Shown: positions 27,133-38,125 of the stretch, piece by piece
How positions within the stretch are numbered: position 1 is the first letter of the stretch
Layout of the letters: each line of letters starts with the position of its first letter
Source of the DNA: Williamsia muralis NBRC 105860
GTDB lineage: Bacteria > Actinomycetota > Actinomycetes > Mycobacteriales > Mycobacteriaceae
Assembly: GCF_001598915.1 (NCBI RefSeq)
Contig: NZ_BDAP01000003.1
Coordinates: 706,006 to 770,005 of the forward strand
Reading direction: 5' to 3'
DNA length: 64,000 nt
Notes under the pieces: model-generated
Database searches by the model: none
Told to the model about the DNA's origin: nothing
What the model saw: the letters and a program-made list of their open reading frames with translations, nothing else
Made by a program: the position numbers and the translations under genes

Positions 27133-27489
27133 GTGGTGCACGCACTCGACATCCTCGGCGACCCGGTCAGAAGGAGACTGCTCGAGCTGCTCGCGGACGG
27201 GGAACGGTCGGCCGGAGAGCTGTCGCAAACTATCGGCAGCGAGTTCGGAATCAGTCAACCGGCGGTGTCCCAGCACCTCCGCGTCCTGCGCGACAACGGT
27301 TACGCGACCGTACGTCCCGACGGGGCACGTCGGCTCTACGCGGTCGATGCCGATCCGTTGCGCGCTGTCGATGAATGGCTTGCAGCATTCCGCGGCTTCT
27401 GGATGCCGCGACTGGCCGCGCTGGACACCGAGATCGCCCGTGGCAAGCGCGCACGAAAAGGAACAGCCCACCGAGAGGACCTGACATGA
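27133..27489 (+). CDS. ArsR family transcriptional regulator (SRPBCC-associated)
   Basis: 118 aa winged-helix protein: ALDILGDPVRRRLLELLADGERSAGELSQ, then the recognition helix ISQPAVSQHLRVLRDNGY. No cysteine metal-binding motif is present, which fits the ArsR subgroup paired with AHSA1/SRPBCC genes rather than metal sensors. Its stop overlaps the next gene's start as ATGA. Translation may begin at the second GTG (27136) if the transcript is leaderless. Confidence 0.88.
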   Translation: MVHALDILGDPVRRRLLELLADGERSAGELSQTIGSEFGISQPAVSQHLRVLRDNGYATVRPDGARRLYAVDADPLRAVDEWLAAFRGFWMPRLAALDTEIARGKRARKGTAHREDLT

Positions 27490-28142
27490 CCGACGGCCAA
27501 TTCCCAGATACGGCAAAGCAACTCAGCAGTGTGGACAGGACGGTTAGCGCAAAGGACAACGGCTCGACGATCAGCACATCAGCCCGCCTGACTCAGGTGT
27601 ACAACACGTCTGTGGCCGACCTCTGGGAAGCCTGCACCACGGCAGACCGCTTGGCGCGGTGGTTCGGCAAGGTCACTGGCGACCTGGTACTGGGAGGCGA
27701 ATACCACATCGAAGGGAATGCCAGTGGCACCGTCGAAACCTGCGATCCGCCGACGAGCTTCACCCTCACCTGGAAGTTCGGCGAAGAGATCACCTACCTG
27801 ACCGTCCGGCTCGAAGAAGTCGCCGATGAGCACTCGCGACTTGTCATCGAGCACTCCGGCGACATCGATCCCGATCGGTGGAGGCAGTACGGGCCGGGCG
27901 CGGTCGGGATCGGCTGGGATCTCGGTCTGCTCGGTCTCGCGCTGCACCTCGAGACCGGGGCCGATGCGCCGGCCGAGACCAGCGAGTGGGCCCAGACCGA
28001 TGCCGCCCGGCAGTTCATGTCCGAGAGCAGTCGTCGTTGGGCAGACGCGCATATTGCTGCGGGTGCATCGCAGGATGCCGCGCGTTCAGCCGAGATGCGA
28101 ACCACGGCCTTCTATCTGGGCACAGAGGTCCCCGGGTCGTGA
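27486..28142 (+). CDS. SRPBCC (AHSA1-like) domain protein
   Basis: 218 aa. The START/Bet v1-like fold begins after a tail of about 30 residues: VYNTSVADLWEACTTADRLARWFGKVTGDLVLGGEYHIEG, then SFTLTWKFGEE, and ending with WDLGLLGLALHLE. These proteins bind hydrophobic ligands or assist chaperones; none is known for this one. The ATG at 27486 overlaps the ArsR stop, so it is the regulator's coupled partner. Confidence 0.85.
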   Translation: MTDGQFPDTAKQLSSVDRTVSAKDNGSTISTSARLTQVYNTSVADLWEACTTADRLARWFGKVTGDLVLGGEYHIEGNASGTVETCDPPTSFTLTWKFGEEITYLTVRLEEVADEHSRLVIEHSGDIDPDRWRQYGPGAVGIGWDLGLLGLALHLETGADAPAETSEWAQTDAARQFMSESSRRWADAHIAAGASQDAARSAEMRTTAFYLGTEVPGS

Positions 28143-28157
28143 TTCGATGACGTTCTC

Positions 28158-29152
28158 TCACGCGAGCGCGGGCAAGACCTCCTTCTCGAAGAGTTCGATT
28201 CCCGAAAGATCGTATGCAGCCTCAGGGAAATAGAAGATGCCGTAGGAGAGACCATGGCCTTTGAGTACGGTCAGCTTCTCGATGATCTGCTCAGGGGTTC
28301 CCACCCCTGGTAGTCCGCGAAACGCTCCGAGGGCGCCCTCGGCCGCATCCGCGCCGACGTGCGGGGTAAGTCGATCCTTGAGCGTGCTCAACCGCTGTTC
28401 CACCTCGGCCTCGGTGGAACCGATCGCGACGTTGTAATTGGCAGACCGGACGATGGCGTCGAAGTCAGAGCCGACGGCTTCGCAGTGCGTCCGCAGGATG
28501 TCGGACTTTTGTACAAATCCTTCGGGGGTGCCATCGAAGTTCGTGTACTGCGCGTACTTCGCGGCGATCTTCAAGGTGACCTTCTCGCCCCCACCCGCGA
28601 TCCACAGAGGAATGCCGCCCTCCTGTAGAGGAAGTGGACGGACGATTGCACATCGACCTGGTAGTGCTTCCCATCGAGCGAGGCCGAGCCTGTGCTCCAC
28701 GCTTGCCGCATGATCTGCACCCCCTCGTCGAGCCGGCCCAGTCGCTCCCCCGCCGACGGGAAGCCATAACCGTAGGCCCGCCACTCGTGCTCGTACCAGC
28801 CGCCACCGATCCCCATCTCGACCCTTCCGCCCGAGATGAGATCGGTCGTGGCGGCCACCTTCGCGAGATATGCCGGATTTCGGTAGCTCATCGCCGTGCA
28901 CATCTGGCCCAGCCGAACACGTGACGTGGACGCTGCGAGCGCCGACATCAACGTCCACGCCTCGTGGGTGGCCTCGTCGGTGGGAGCTGGAACCGTGTGG
29001 AAGTGGTCGTAGACCCACACCGAGTCCCACGGACCGTTGTCGGCGCGCACCGCAAAATCACGCATCACCGGCCATTGGTCGGCGGGGTCGATCCCGACGA
29101 GGTCCAGACGCCATCCCTGAGGCACAAACAATCCAAATCGCATGACCGCCAT
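28158..29152 (-). pseudogene. Frameshifted LLM-class F420-dependent oxidoreductase (Rv1855c-like)
   Basis: The N-terminal part (MRFGLFVPQGWRLDLVGI through DGKHYQVD, minus strand from 29152) and the C-terminal part (from PLPLQEGGIPLWIAGGGEK to 28158) are in different frames of one luciferase-fold enzyme. Restoring one C on the plus strand near 28652-28654 (cacatcgac to caccatcgac) rejoins them into about 330 residues, a normal family length. The lesion follows the core flavin-binding segment SGGRVEMGIGGGWYEHEW. It is either a recent loss or a sequencing error. A GAAGCGCTTC palindrome lies just before the start. Confidence 0.85.
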
Positions 29153-29159
29153 CGTAATG

Positions 29160-29169
29160 GAAGCGCTTC
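29160..29169. promoter_or_regulatory. 10-bp palindrome before the flavin oxidoreductase gene
   Basis: GAAGCGCTTC is a perfect palindrome 8 nt before the start codon on the minus strand, in the position of an operator. No adjacent regulator is clearly assigned to it. Confidence 0.3.
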
Positions 29170-29232
29170 TGAGTTCTCGGGGTTCAACAGCGCGCCACCA
29201 CCGTGCAAAGTGGTGAAGGCGGGCGAAGATCA

Positions 29233-29256
29233 GGCGTGAGGAATCGAATCCACGCC
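29233..29256 (-). terminator. Possible terminator of the ArsR-SRPBCC-DHFR operon
   Basis: GGCGTG and CACGCC pair, extended by GGA/TCC past a single bulge, to give 9 bp with a 6-nt loop. It lies 33 nt beyond the last stop codon of the operon and has no T-run. Confidence 0.35.
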
Positions 29257-29288
29257 CGTCACAACACCTTTCGGCACACGTTCGCCGA

Positions 29289-29903
29289 CTACACCGGTTC
29301 GTAGATGCCCGTCACCGGTGCACCGACGGTCTTGTATTCATGAATGGCAAGACCGCATGGAGTCTTCTCATGGCGGATGAGTTGTAGACCTGCGGGCGTT
29401 CCCCCGGCAGGGAACAACCGCCGTCCTGAACCCACCACCACCGGAGCGATCACCAGCCGGATCTCATCGACCAATCCCGCGGCTAGCATCGACTGTCCGA
29501 GCCGGGCACTCCCATGGATCTGGAGGTCGCGACCCGGTCGGGATTTCAACTCGGCGACCTGCCCCGCCACGTCACCGGACAAGATCGTCGTCGGGGACCA
29601 GGCGGCAGTAGTCAGAGTTTGGGAGGCAACGTATTTCGGGAGCCCGTTCATGTTCTTCGTGAATGGATCGTCGGGGTCGGTGATCGCCGGCCAGTCACGC
29701 GCGAAGTTCTCATATGTGCGCCGACCCAACAACAAACCGTCCGCTTGGTCGAGCCATCTCGCGGCAATCGTGATGAACTCTTCGTCCATGTGCGGAACCA
29801 ACCAGCCGCCTCCCGTGAACCCGTCAGTGGTGTCTTCGTCGGGAGACCCGGGGCCCTGGCAGACCCCATCGAGTGACACGAACTGCATGAGCGTCAGTTT
29901 CAT
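29289..29903 (-). CDS. Dihydrofolate-reductase-family protein (RibD C-terminal fold)
   Basis: 204 aa. LTLMQFVSLDGVCQGPGSPDEDTTDGF, LLLGRRTYENFA, and the GDVAGQVAELKSRPGRDLQIHGSARL nucleotide-binding segment define the YwjB/RibD-type reductase group, not true folate DHFR. An NADPH-dependent reduction is expected; the substrate is unknown. The ATG at 29903 overlaps the stop of the upstream SRPBCC gene (ATGA), so it is the third gene of a coupled operon. Confidence 0.87.
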   Translation of the reverse strand: MKLTLMQFVSLDGVCQGPGSPDEDTTDGFTGGGWLVPHMDEEFITIAARWLDQADGLLLGRRTYENFARDWPAITDPDDPFTKNMNGLPKYVASQTLTTAAWSPTTILSGDVAGQVAELKSRPGRDLQIHGSARLGQSMLAAGLVDEIRLVIAPVVVGSGRRLFPAGGTPAGLQLIRHEKTPCGLAIHEYKTVGAPVTGIYEPV

Positions 29904-30382
29904 CAGCTGGGCTCGCCTTCGACGAGATCCGCGAGCTGCCGCGTGACAGTTCCCCAACCGTCATGAAAGCCCATGCGCTCGTGGCTGTCTCGATCCGCAG
30001 CGGAACAGTGCAGGGCCCTGGCCTCATATTCGGTGCCTTCAGGGTGGTCGGCAACGGTGATGATTGCAGTCATGAATGCGTCCGCAGATGGGCGCCAGCC
30101 GGCTATGAGGCTGTCGGTGAACACAATCCGCCGGAACGGGTCGACCGCCAGGAAACAGCCGGTGATGTGTGGTTCGAATCCACCCCCGTCTTCCCTGATC
30201 TCTGTACGAAAAGAACCGCCGGGCCGCAAATCCATCTCGCGCACCCTGCATACCGTCGGATGGGGAACCCACCACTTCTCGAACTTGGCAGGATTTGTCC
30301 AGGCGTCCCATACCGCGGCTGCCGGAGCCTTGATGACCCTGGAGATGACGAGGTCGAGCTCGGGGTTGGCCTGTGTTGTCAT
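29903..30382 (-). CDS. SRPBCC (AHSA1-like) domain protein
   Basis: 159 aa. It follows the AHSA1 pattern: LDLVISRVIKAPAAAVWDAWTNPAKFEKWWVPHP, then MDLRPGGSFRTEI, and a final helix ERMGFHDGWGTVTRQLADLV. It starts 1 nt after the ArsR stop codon and overlaps the reductase start. It is a separate paralogue of the SRPBCC gene at 27486 and is shorter at both ends. Confidence 0.88.
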   Translation of the reverse strand: MTTQANPELDLVISRVIKAPAAAVWDAWTNPAKFEKWWVPHPTVCRVREMDLRPGGSFRTEIREDGGGFEPHITGCFLAVDPFRRIVFTDSLIAGWRPSADAFMTAIITVADHPEGTEYEARALHCSAADRDSHERMGFHDGWGTVTRQLADLVEGEPS

Positions 30383-30383
30383 G

Positions 30384-30734
30384 TCATTTCTCCTGATGTT
30401 GTTGCGTCGCTACTTCATTGACGACAAAGCTCTCGAGTCGATCGGTGCGTTGTTGCCACAGGGCACGCTGGCTTTCCAACCAATCCTGTGCGACATCGAA
30501 CTGCCGTTGCTCGATGACGCAGGTGCGAACACGGCCGACCTTCATCGTGCGTATCCAGCCACTGTCCTCGAGTTGCCGGATGTGTTTCATGAAGGAGGGC
30601 AAGGCCATGTCGAATGGCTGGGCGAGCTCGCTGATACTCGCCGGCCCCTCCCCCAGGCGCCCGATCACCGCCCTGCGGGTGGGATCAGCGAGGGCTTGGA
30701 AAACCCCGTTCAATTGCTCCGAATACTGAGCCAT
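30384..30734 (-). CDS. ArsR family transcriptional regulator
   Basis: 116 aa winged-helix protein: LNGVFQALADPTRRAVIGRLGEGPASISELAQPFDMALPSFMKHIRQLEDSGWI. The PSFMKHI recognition helix is typical of ArsR proteins leading SRPBCC operons, and no metal-binding cysteines are present. It heads a three-gene coupled operon with the SRPBCC and reductase genes. An inverted repeat 25 nt upstream is its likely operator. Confidence 0.9.
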   Translation of the reverse strand: MAQYSEQLNGVFQALADPTRRAVIGRLGEGPASISELAQPFDMALPSFMKHIRQLEDSGWIRTMKVGRVRTCVIEQRQFDVAQDWLESQRALWQQRTDRLESFVVNEVATQQHQEK

Positions 30735-30758
30735 AAGGCAAACTATCAGCAGACGGAT

Positions 30759-30778
30759 ACTTAGCGCAAGGGCTAAGT
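30759..30778. promoter_or_regulatory. ArsR-type operator
   Basis: ACTTAGC and GCTAAGT are perfect 7-bp inverted arms separated by 6 nt, lying 25-44 nt before the ArsR start codon. Confidence 0.55.
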
Positions 30779-30848
30779 GTCACCCGGGTCGTCCCGCGAC
30801 CCCGTTGCGCCCACCCCTGGGCAGGCGAAGGGGTCGAGATGATTTGGG

Positions 30849-31199
30849 TCAGCGCCGCGACGGTTCGCCGTAACCGGTGACCGTGGTGAGGATGAAAACC
30901 GAGTCCTCGATCGCGGTCACGCTGTGCCGATGGTGCGTGAGCCCACGAAGTTCACCCACGTTCAGGACGACCTCACCCTCATCCGCGGTCACCTTGACCC
31001 TGCCGCTGAGTACAAGCATGCTCGCCGCCGGCGGCGAATTGTGTTCGCCGAGTTCGGTACCGGCAACCATCGCCATCAACGTCTGACGTAGCGGACCGTC
31101 ATGGACAAGGATGTCGGCACTGCGGCCATGCGAATCGTCGCGCGCGATGTCCAGGTGCTTGCGAGACAGATCTTCCAAGGTGGAGCTCGTATCGACCAC
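30849..31199 (-). CDS. Cupin-fold protein
   Basis: 116 aa. The beta-barrel pattern is visible in HDGPLRQTLMAMVAGTELGEHNSPPAASMLVLSGRVKVTADEGEVVLNVGELRGLTHHRHSV. Histidines in ELGEHNS and LTHHRHS could form the metal site, though the first motif is reduced. It may be a small metal-dependent enzyme or a binding protein. The GTG start has GCGAGGA upstream. It is divergent from the Clp gene; the shared 199-bp gap contains the HAIR element close to the Clp side. Confidence 0.8.
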   Translation of the reverse strand: MVDTSSTLEDLSRKHLDIARDDSHGRSADILVHDGPLRQTLMAMVAGTELGEHNSPPAASMLVLSGRVKVTADEGEVVLNVGELRGLTHHRHSVTAIEDSVFILTTVTGYGEPSRR

Positions 31200-31355
31200 G
31201 TCGTCCTCGCTTCATGATGTGCGCTCGAAGTTCTCCGCCCACGCTATCGCGTCACGGCTCACCGAGGCGACCACACGCCCGATCCGGCCTCCGCGCGACC
31301 CGAGTTGCAGAATTGACCGCAGCGGTCGGGAATTGATAGAACCTCACTCATGTTA

Positions 31356-31376
31356 ATTGAGTCAGATTCACTCAAC
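31356..31376 (+). promoter_or_regulatory. HAIR element (HspR operator)
   Basis: ATTGAGT-N7-ACTCAAC matches the HspR consensus CTTGAGT-N7-ACTCAAG except at the two outermost bases. It lies 22 nt before the start codon of the Clp gene. Confidence 0.75.
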
Positions 31377-31398
31377 TCTTAACAAGGAGGCTCCGCGA

Positions 31399-33819
31399 AT
31401 GCCCGCATTCTTCGGCCCCGATGGCCCGCGTCGCATCGACATCAGTCGGCTGATGAGCAGGTCCACCCAAGACCTCATCGCCGAGTCCGCCAGGTTCGCC
31501 TCCGGTCGGGGCGACACAGAACTCGACGCTCTACACGTTCTGCGCGTCATGACCGCCACGGAGCCCACAAAAACGCTGATGGAGCGCGCCGGGGCCGACA
31601 CGACGGCGGTGGCAGACACCATCGAACAGCGTCTTCCTCAGGGAACGCCGACCAATGGTTTCACCACCACCTCACTGAGCGCTGCACTGAAAACCGCTGT
31701 GTTCGAGGCTCACCAACTCGCCCAGACCTTGGGCTCGACGTACATCGACCCAGAACATCTGTTCCTCGCCCTCGCTGCCGACCATGACAGGGCTGCGGGT
31801 CGTCTGCTCGCCGCTGCCGGCATCACACCCGAACACCTGCAGACCGCACTTCAGGGCGGCTCGGTCGCTGCTGAGTCCACGACAGCCACCCCGACGCTGG
31901 ACAAGTTCGGATTCGATCTGACCGAGAAAGCCCGCGGTGGGGGCGTCGACCCGGTCATCGGCCGTGCCGACGAGATCGAACAGACCATCGAGATCCTGTC
32001 TCGACGTACGAAGAACAACCCGGTACTGGTAGGCGAAGCCGGTGTCGGCAAGACCGCCATCGTCGAAGGTCTCGCCCAACGGATCGTCGACGGCGACGTG
32101 CCTGATCGTCTCGCAGGCAAGCGCATCGTGCAGCTCGACCTGTCGAGCATGGTCTCGGGGACCCGGTACCGCGGCGACTTCGAAGAGCGGTTGACAAAGG
32201 TAATCGATGAGATCGCAGCGAACAAGGACGAACTCATCGTCTTCATTGACGAAGTGCACACCATCGCAGGTGCCGGTGCCGGAGCCGAGGGGTCGATGGA
32301 TGCCGGAAACATCCTCAAGCCCAAGCTCGCTCGCGGTGAACTGCACATCGTCGGTGCCACGACGCTCGACGAGTACCGGAAGAACATCGAAAAAGATCCC
32401 GCGCTCGAGCGTCGATTCCAACCGGTGACGGTGCCCGAACCCAGCGTCGAGGACGCGGTGGCGATCCTCGACGGACTACGCGGGCGGTACGAGGAACACC
32501 ACGGGATCCGATACTCCGATGAGGCGATCCGCGCCGCCGTCGAGCTGTCCGCCCGTTACATCGGGGACAGGTTCCTGCCGGACAAGGCGATCGATCTCAT
32601 CGACCAAGCCGGTGCGCGGATGCAACTGGCTTCACCGACCACTGACCTGGAGGCGATCCAGAAGCAACTGACCCAACTCGAGGCGGCCAAAGAGCAGGCG
32701 GTCGCGGCGGAGGACTACGAAAAGGCCTCCGCATTGCGTGACGAGACCGCCCGGCTCCAGGCACGTCTGTCGGGCGGGCCGTCCGAGGCAGGCGAAACAC
32801 CTGAGGTGACCGCTGAACACATCGCCGAAGTGGTCGCCCGTGTCACCGGGATCCCGGCGAGCCAGATGACCGAGCAGGAACGGGAGCGTCTGCGCCGCCT
32901 CGAGGATGAGTTACATCAGCGTGTTGTCGGGCAAGAGGATGCGGTGAAGGCCATCGCGCGTGCGGTTCGCCGGAGCCGTACCGGGATGAGCGATCCGGAT
33001 CGGCCCGTGGGCAGTTTCTTGTTCCTCGGACCGACAGGCGTCGGAAAGACCGAATTGGCAAAGGCGCTGGCAGCCTCGCTCTTCGGCGACGAGAAGAAGA
33101 TGCTCCGACTCGACATGAGCGAGTTCGGAGAACGTCACACGGTCAGCCGACTGATCGGGGCTCCCCCCGGGTACGTCGGGTACGGCGAGGCGGGGCAGCT
33201 CACCGAACAGGTGCGCCGGAACCCGTATTCGGTGATCCTTCTCGACGAGATCGAGAAGGCGCACCCGGACGTGTTCAACACGCTGCTGCAGGTGCTCGAC
33301 GACGGTCGTCTCACCGACGGGCAGGGTCGCACCGTCGACTTCAAGAACACCGTGCTGATCATGACCAGCAACCTGGGATCGGACATCATCTCCAGCAAGT
33401 CCGGTGGACTCGGGTTCAGCTCCGGTGACGCCGAAGCCGCGGAACGGCCGGTGCGTGAGCGGGTGATGGCCCGACTGCGGGAGTCGATGCGACCGGAGTT
33501 CCTCAACCGGATCGACGAAATCGTGGTCTTCCGCAAGCTCGACACCGAGCAGCTGCACAAGATCACCGACCTGCTCCTGGCCGACAGCCGCAAGCGGTTG
33601 GGCGCCAAGGGAATCGACATCGAGTTCTCTGATGCTGCCGTCGACTGGATCGCAGAGCACGGGCACCAGCCCGAGTTCGGCGCACGACCACTGCGTCGTT
33701 CGATCCAGCGTGCAGTCGATGACCGGATTGCAGACCTGCTGTTGGACGAGGTGCTCGTCGACGGTGGCAAGGTCTCCGTGCAGGTCACCGACGACCAACT
33801 GGACCTGTTGGTCAGCTAG
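31399..33819 (+). CDS. ClpC-type AAA+ unfoldase / chaperone
   Basis: 806 aa. Two Clp-N repeats (about 15-150) precede AAA domain 1 with Walker A GEAGVGKT (212-219) and Walker B FIDEVHT. A short UVR-type coiled coil ([22 protein letters not shown]) separates it from AAA domain 2 with Walker A GPTGVGKT (544-551). The short middle domain means ClpC type, not the long-coiled ClpB disaggregase. A GLGFSS loop in domain 2 matches the ClpP-docking position of ClpC1. The ATG at 31399 has AAGGAGG upstream. The HAIR element suggests heat-shock control. It overlaps the convergent phosphatase gene by 8 nt. Confidence 0.92.
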   Translation: MPAFFGPDGPRRIDISRLMSRSTQDLIAESARFASGRGDTELDALHVLRVMTATEPTKTLMERAGADTTAVADTIEQRLPQGTPTNGFTTTSLSAALKTAVFEAHQLAQTLGSTYIDPEHLFLALAADHDRAAGRLLAAAGITPEHLQTALQGGSVAAESTTATPTLDKFGFDLTEKARGGGVDPVIGRADEIEQTIEILSRRTKNNPVLVGEAGVGKTAIVEGLAQRIVDGDVPDRLAGKRIVQLDLSSMVSGTRYRGDFEERLTKVIDEIAANKDELIVFIDEVHTIAGAGAGAEGSMDAGNILKPKLARGELHIVGATTLDEYRKNIEKDPALERRFQPVTVPEPSVEDAVAILDGLRGRYEEHHGIRYSDEAIRAAVELSARYIGDRFLPDKAIDLIDQAGARMQLASPTTDLEAIQKQLTQLEAAKEQAVAAEDYEKASALRDETARLQARLSGGPSEAGETPEVTAEHIAEVVARVTGIPASQMTEQERERLRRLEDELHQRVVGQEDAVKAIARAVRRSRTGMSDPDRPVGSFLFLGPTGVGKTELAKALAASLFGDEKKMLRLDMSEFGERHTVSRLIGAPPGYVGYGEAGQLTEQVRRNPYSVILLDEIEKAHPDVFNTLLQVLDDGRLTDGQGRTVDFKNTVLIMTSNLGSDIISSKSGGLGFSSGDAEAAERPVRERVMARLRESMRPEFLNRIDEIVVFRKLDTEQLHKITDLLLADSRKRLGAKGIDIEFSDAAVDWIAEHGHQPEFGARPLRRSIQRAVDDRIADLLLDEVLVDGGKVSVQVTDDQLDLLVS

Positions 33820-35035
33820 GTCGCGGCGTCGATGCCTCGTCCGGTACGCCGGGCGGGGCATCACCGCGTTCGGGCCCAGAATGATCGGGTTCGAGCAGAA
33901 GATCGACAACCACCGGCGCGTGGTCACTGGCCTGCACTTCGCCGGCCGACGGCAGCACCTTGCGAGCATCGGCTCGGCCGAAATGCGCCGAGGCATAGAT
34001 CCGGTCGCTGTTCGCGGGTGCACCTGCCGTGGCCTCGAGTAGGCCGACCGACGCAAAGATCTGGTGCTCACGCCGGAACTCCGGCGATCCGTCTCGCACA
34101 TTGAAGTCGGCGCCCATGATGGTGGGTCCCGACCAGGTGTGGGCCGTTGCCGCGATCGGGTCGACCTGACGCCGCTGCTCGTCGATACCGTGATGAGGCG
34201 GGCTGAAATGTCCTGAGAGCACGCGGATCTCGCGCCCCGCACGGGTTCGCACCAACGCGTCCGTGGCCACCCGCGGTTGGTACTCGATCACTCCTCCGAA
34301 CGGCACCCACGACCGGTGAACTCTTCCACTCACCATTCCCGCGTACGCGTCGGACGCTGCCCGAAAACGGCGGAGAGCGCTGTCCCCCAACGCATCCCCG
34401 ACCCGAAGTCCTCGAGCATCGGTGATGTCGAAACCGTTGAAGGTGAGAATCCCGGTCCCCTCACGACGGCCGTTCACCTTCTCGATCGCCGGAGTCATCA
34501 CGGCGCCCGTCGGTGTCAATCGCTGCGCCAGCTGCTTCAACGTGTCCGTGTAATTCGACCGGGTCGCGAAATGGTCCAACTCCTGCAGGAGCACGATATC
34601 CGGGTGCTCGCGCCGGATGGTCGCGGCGAGGTGGTCCAGACGACCAGGCGTGGCGAAGAATTGACCAGGCCCGCCCATGCCGCCATGCACGTTGTATTCC
34701 ATGACACGTACGTGCTCGGTTGGGCCGGAATCCTGGACGCGCGCACGGGCGTTGGGGGCGTCGCCGACCTCGTGAACTCTGATCTCGCTCACCAGTAACC
34801 CTGTCGCCGCGCCCGCCGAGGTGCCTGCTCCTGCCCCGAGGCCGGTCATCGCGCCCACGAGACACCCGACGGCAGCTCCGGCGAGAACCGATGGCCCTCG
34901 AGAACGAACGTGTCGTCCGGCCATGTCGATCGCGCCGGGTACGTAGGCCGGCGCATCCAGTGGCGGCAGACTGCCACCCGCTGCGAGCGGATGATCTCGC
35001 AGCACGTAGATCTCTGTGTCGACTACAAGTGTCAC
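33812..35035 (-). CDS. Endonuclease/exonuclease/phosphatase family protein with glycine-zipper segment
   Basis: 407 aa. Residues about 50-90 form a Gly/Ala-rich hydrophobic stretch (VLAGAAVGCLVGAMTGLGAGAGTSAG) like a glycine-zipper membrane segment. The EEP catalytic domain follows (about 115-390): VMEYNVHGGMGG, IVLLQELDHF, GHFSPPHHG, IMGADFNVRDG and ASDHAPVVVDLLL. All metal and catalytic residues appear present. It could be a DNase or a lipid/sugar phosphodiesterase tethered to the membrane. The GTG at 35035 follows GGGGGA. Confidence 0.82.
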   Translation of the reverse strand: MTLVVDTEIYVLRDHPLAAGGSLPPLDAPAYVPGAIDMAGRHVRSRGPSVLAGAAVGCLVGAMTGLGAGAGTSAGAATGLLVSEIRVHEVGDAPNARARVQDSGPTEHVRVMEYNVHGGMGGPGQFFATPGRLDHLAATIRREHPDIVLLQELDHFATRSNYTDTLKQLAQRLTPTGAVMTPAIEKVNGRREGTGILTFNGFDITDARGLRVGDALGDSALRRFRAASDAYAGMVSGRVHRSWVPFGGVIEYQPRVATDALVRTRAGREIRVLSGHFSPPHHGIDEQRRQVDPIAATAHTWSGPTIMGADFNVRDGSPEFRREHQIFASVGLLEATAGAPANSDRIYASAHFGRADARKVLPSAGEVQASDHAPVVVDLLLEPDHSGPERGDAPPGVPDEASTPRPS

Positions 35036-35060
35036 CGGAATCCCCCGCGGGTCGTGCCGG

Positions 35061-35675
35061 TCAGGCCGCGAGTGAGAACACGGCAACCAGGAAGTCGGAG
35101 TCGTCCGTGAACGGACGCAGGTCCCAGGTGGACAAGAGAACGTCAACCGAGAGTCCGCTGCTGGTTGCGTCATCGAGGAAATCAGCAAACGGGTAGTCGC
35201 GGCCTGCACCGAACCCGACGACGACCCGGCCGTCCGGTGCGACGTGCCGGGCGAAACCGGCGAGGACGTCGCGGCGGGTGGATGGCGCAACAAAGGTCAC
35301 CACATTGCCCGCACAAACGATGACATCGAAGTCAGCTGTCACCCCTCGGGCCGGCAGATCAAGGTCGGCGAGGTCCCCGACGAGCCAGGTCGGGCCCGGA
35401 TGATCGTGCTCGGCAGCGTCGATGAGGACAGGGTCCACATCGACGCCGACGACCTCATGACCGGCGTCGTGGAGGTGGCCGCCCACCCGGCCCGGGCCGC
35501 AGCCGGCATCGAGAACACGACTACCGCGGGCGAGCATCGCATCGATCAGCCGCGCCTCTCCGACGATGTCCTGGCCGCGGGCCGCCATCGTGCGAAACCG
35601 CTCGACATAACGTGTGGAGTGCGCCGGATCGGCCTCGACGATCTTCTCCCACTGGCTGGGCGTGCGTTCGCTCAT
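35061..35675 (-). CDS. Class I SAM-dependent methyltransferase
   Basis: 204 aa. Motif I is RVLDAGCGPGRVGGHL and motif II is EVVGVDVDPVLID; FDVIVCAGNVVTFV is the post-II strand. The N-terminal SQWEKIVEADPAHSTRYVERFRTMAARGQDIVGEARLIDAML helix is shared by a group of actinobacterial methyltransferases of unknown substrate. The ATG at 35675 follows CAGGAG. It is downstream of tex and 25 nt upstream of the phosphatase gene, so the three may form one leftward unit. Confidence 0.87.
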   Translation of the reverse strand: MSERTPSQWEKIVEADPAHSTRYVERFRTMAARGQDIVGEARLIDAMLARGSRVLDAGCGPGRVGGHLHDAGHEVVGVDVDPVLIDAAEHDHPGPTWLVGDLADLDLPARGVTADFDVIVCAGNVVTFVAPSTRRDVLAGFARHVAPDGRVVVGFGAGRDYPFADFLDDATSSGLSVDVLLSTWDLRPFTDDSDFLVAVFSLAA

Positions 35676-35764
35676 TCGGGCTCCTGACTCAGATCGTCCA
35701 CGCGGTGTTCCGTACCCAACCGTATGTGGCCTGGTGAAGGAGCCGTCGCGCGAGCGGCGGTTTC

Positions 35765-38125
<2,361 letters not shown>

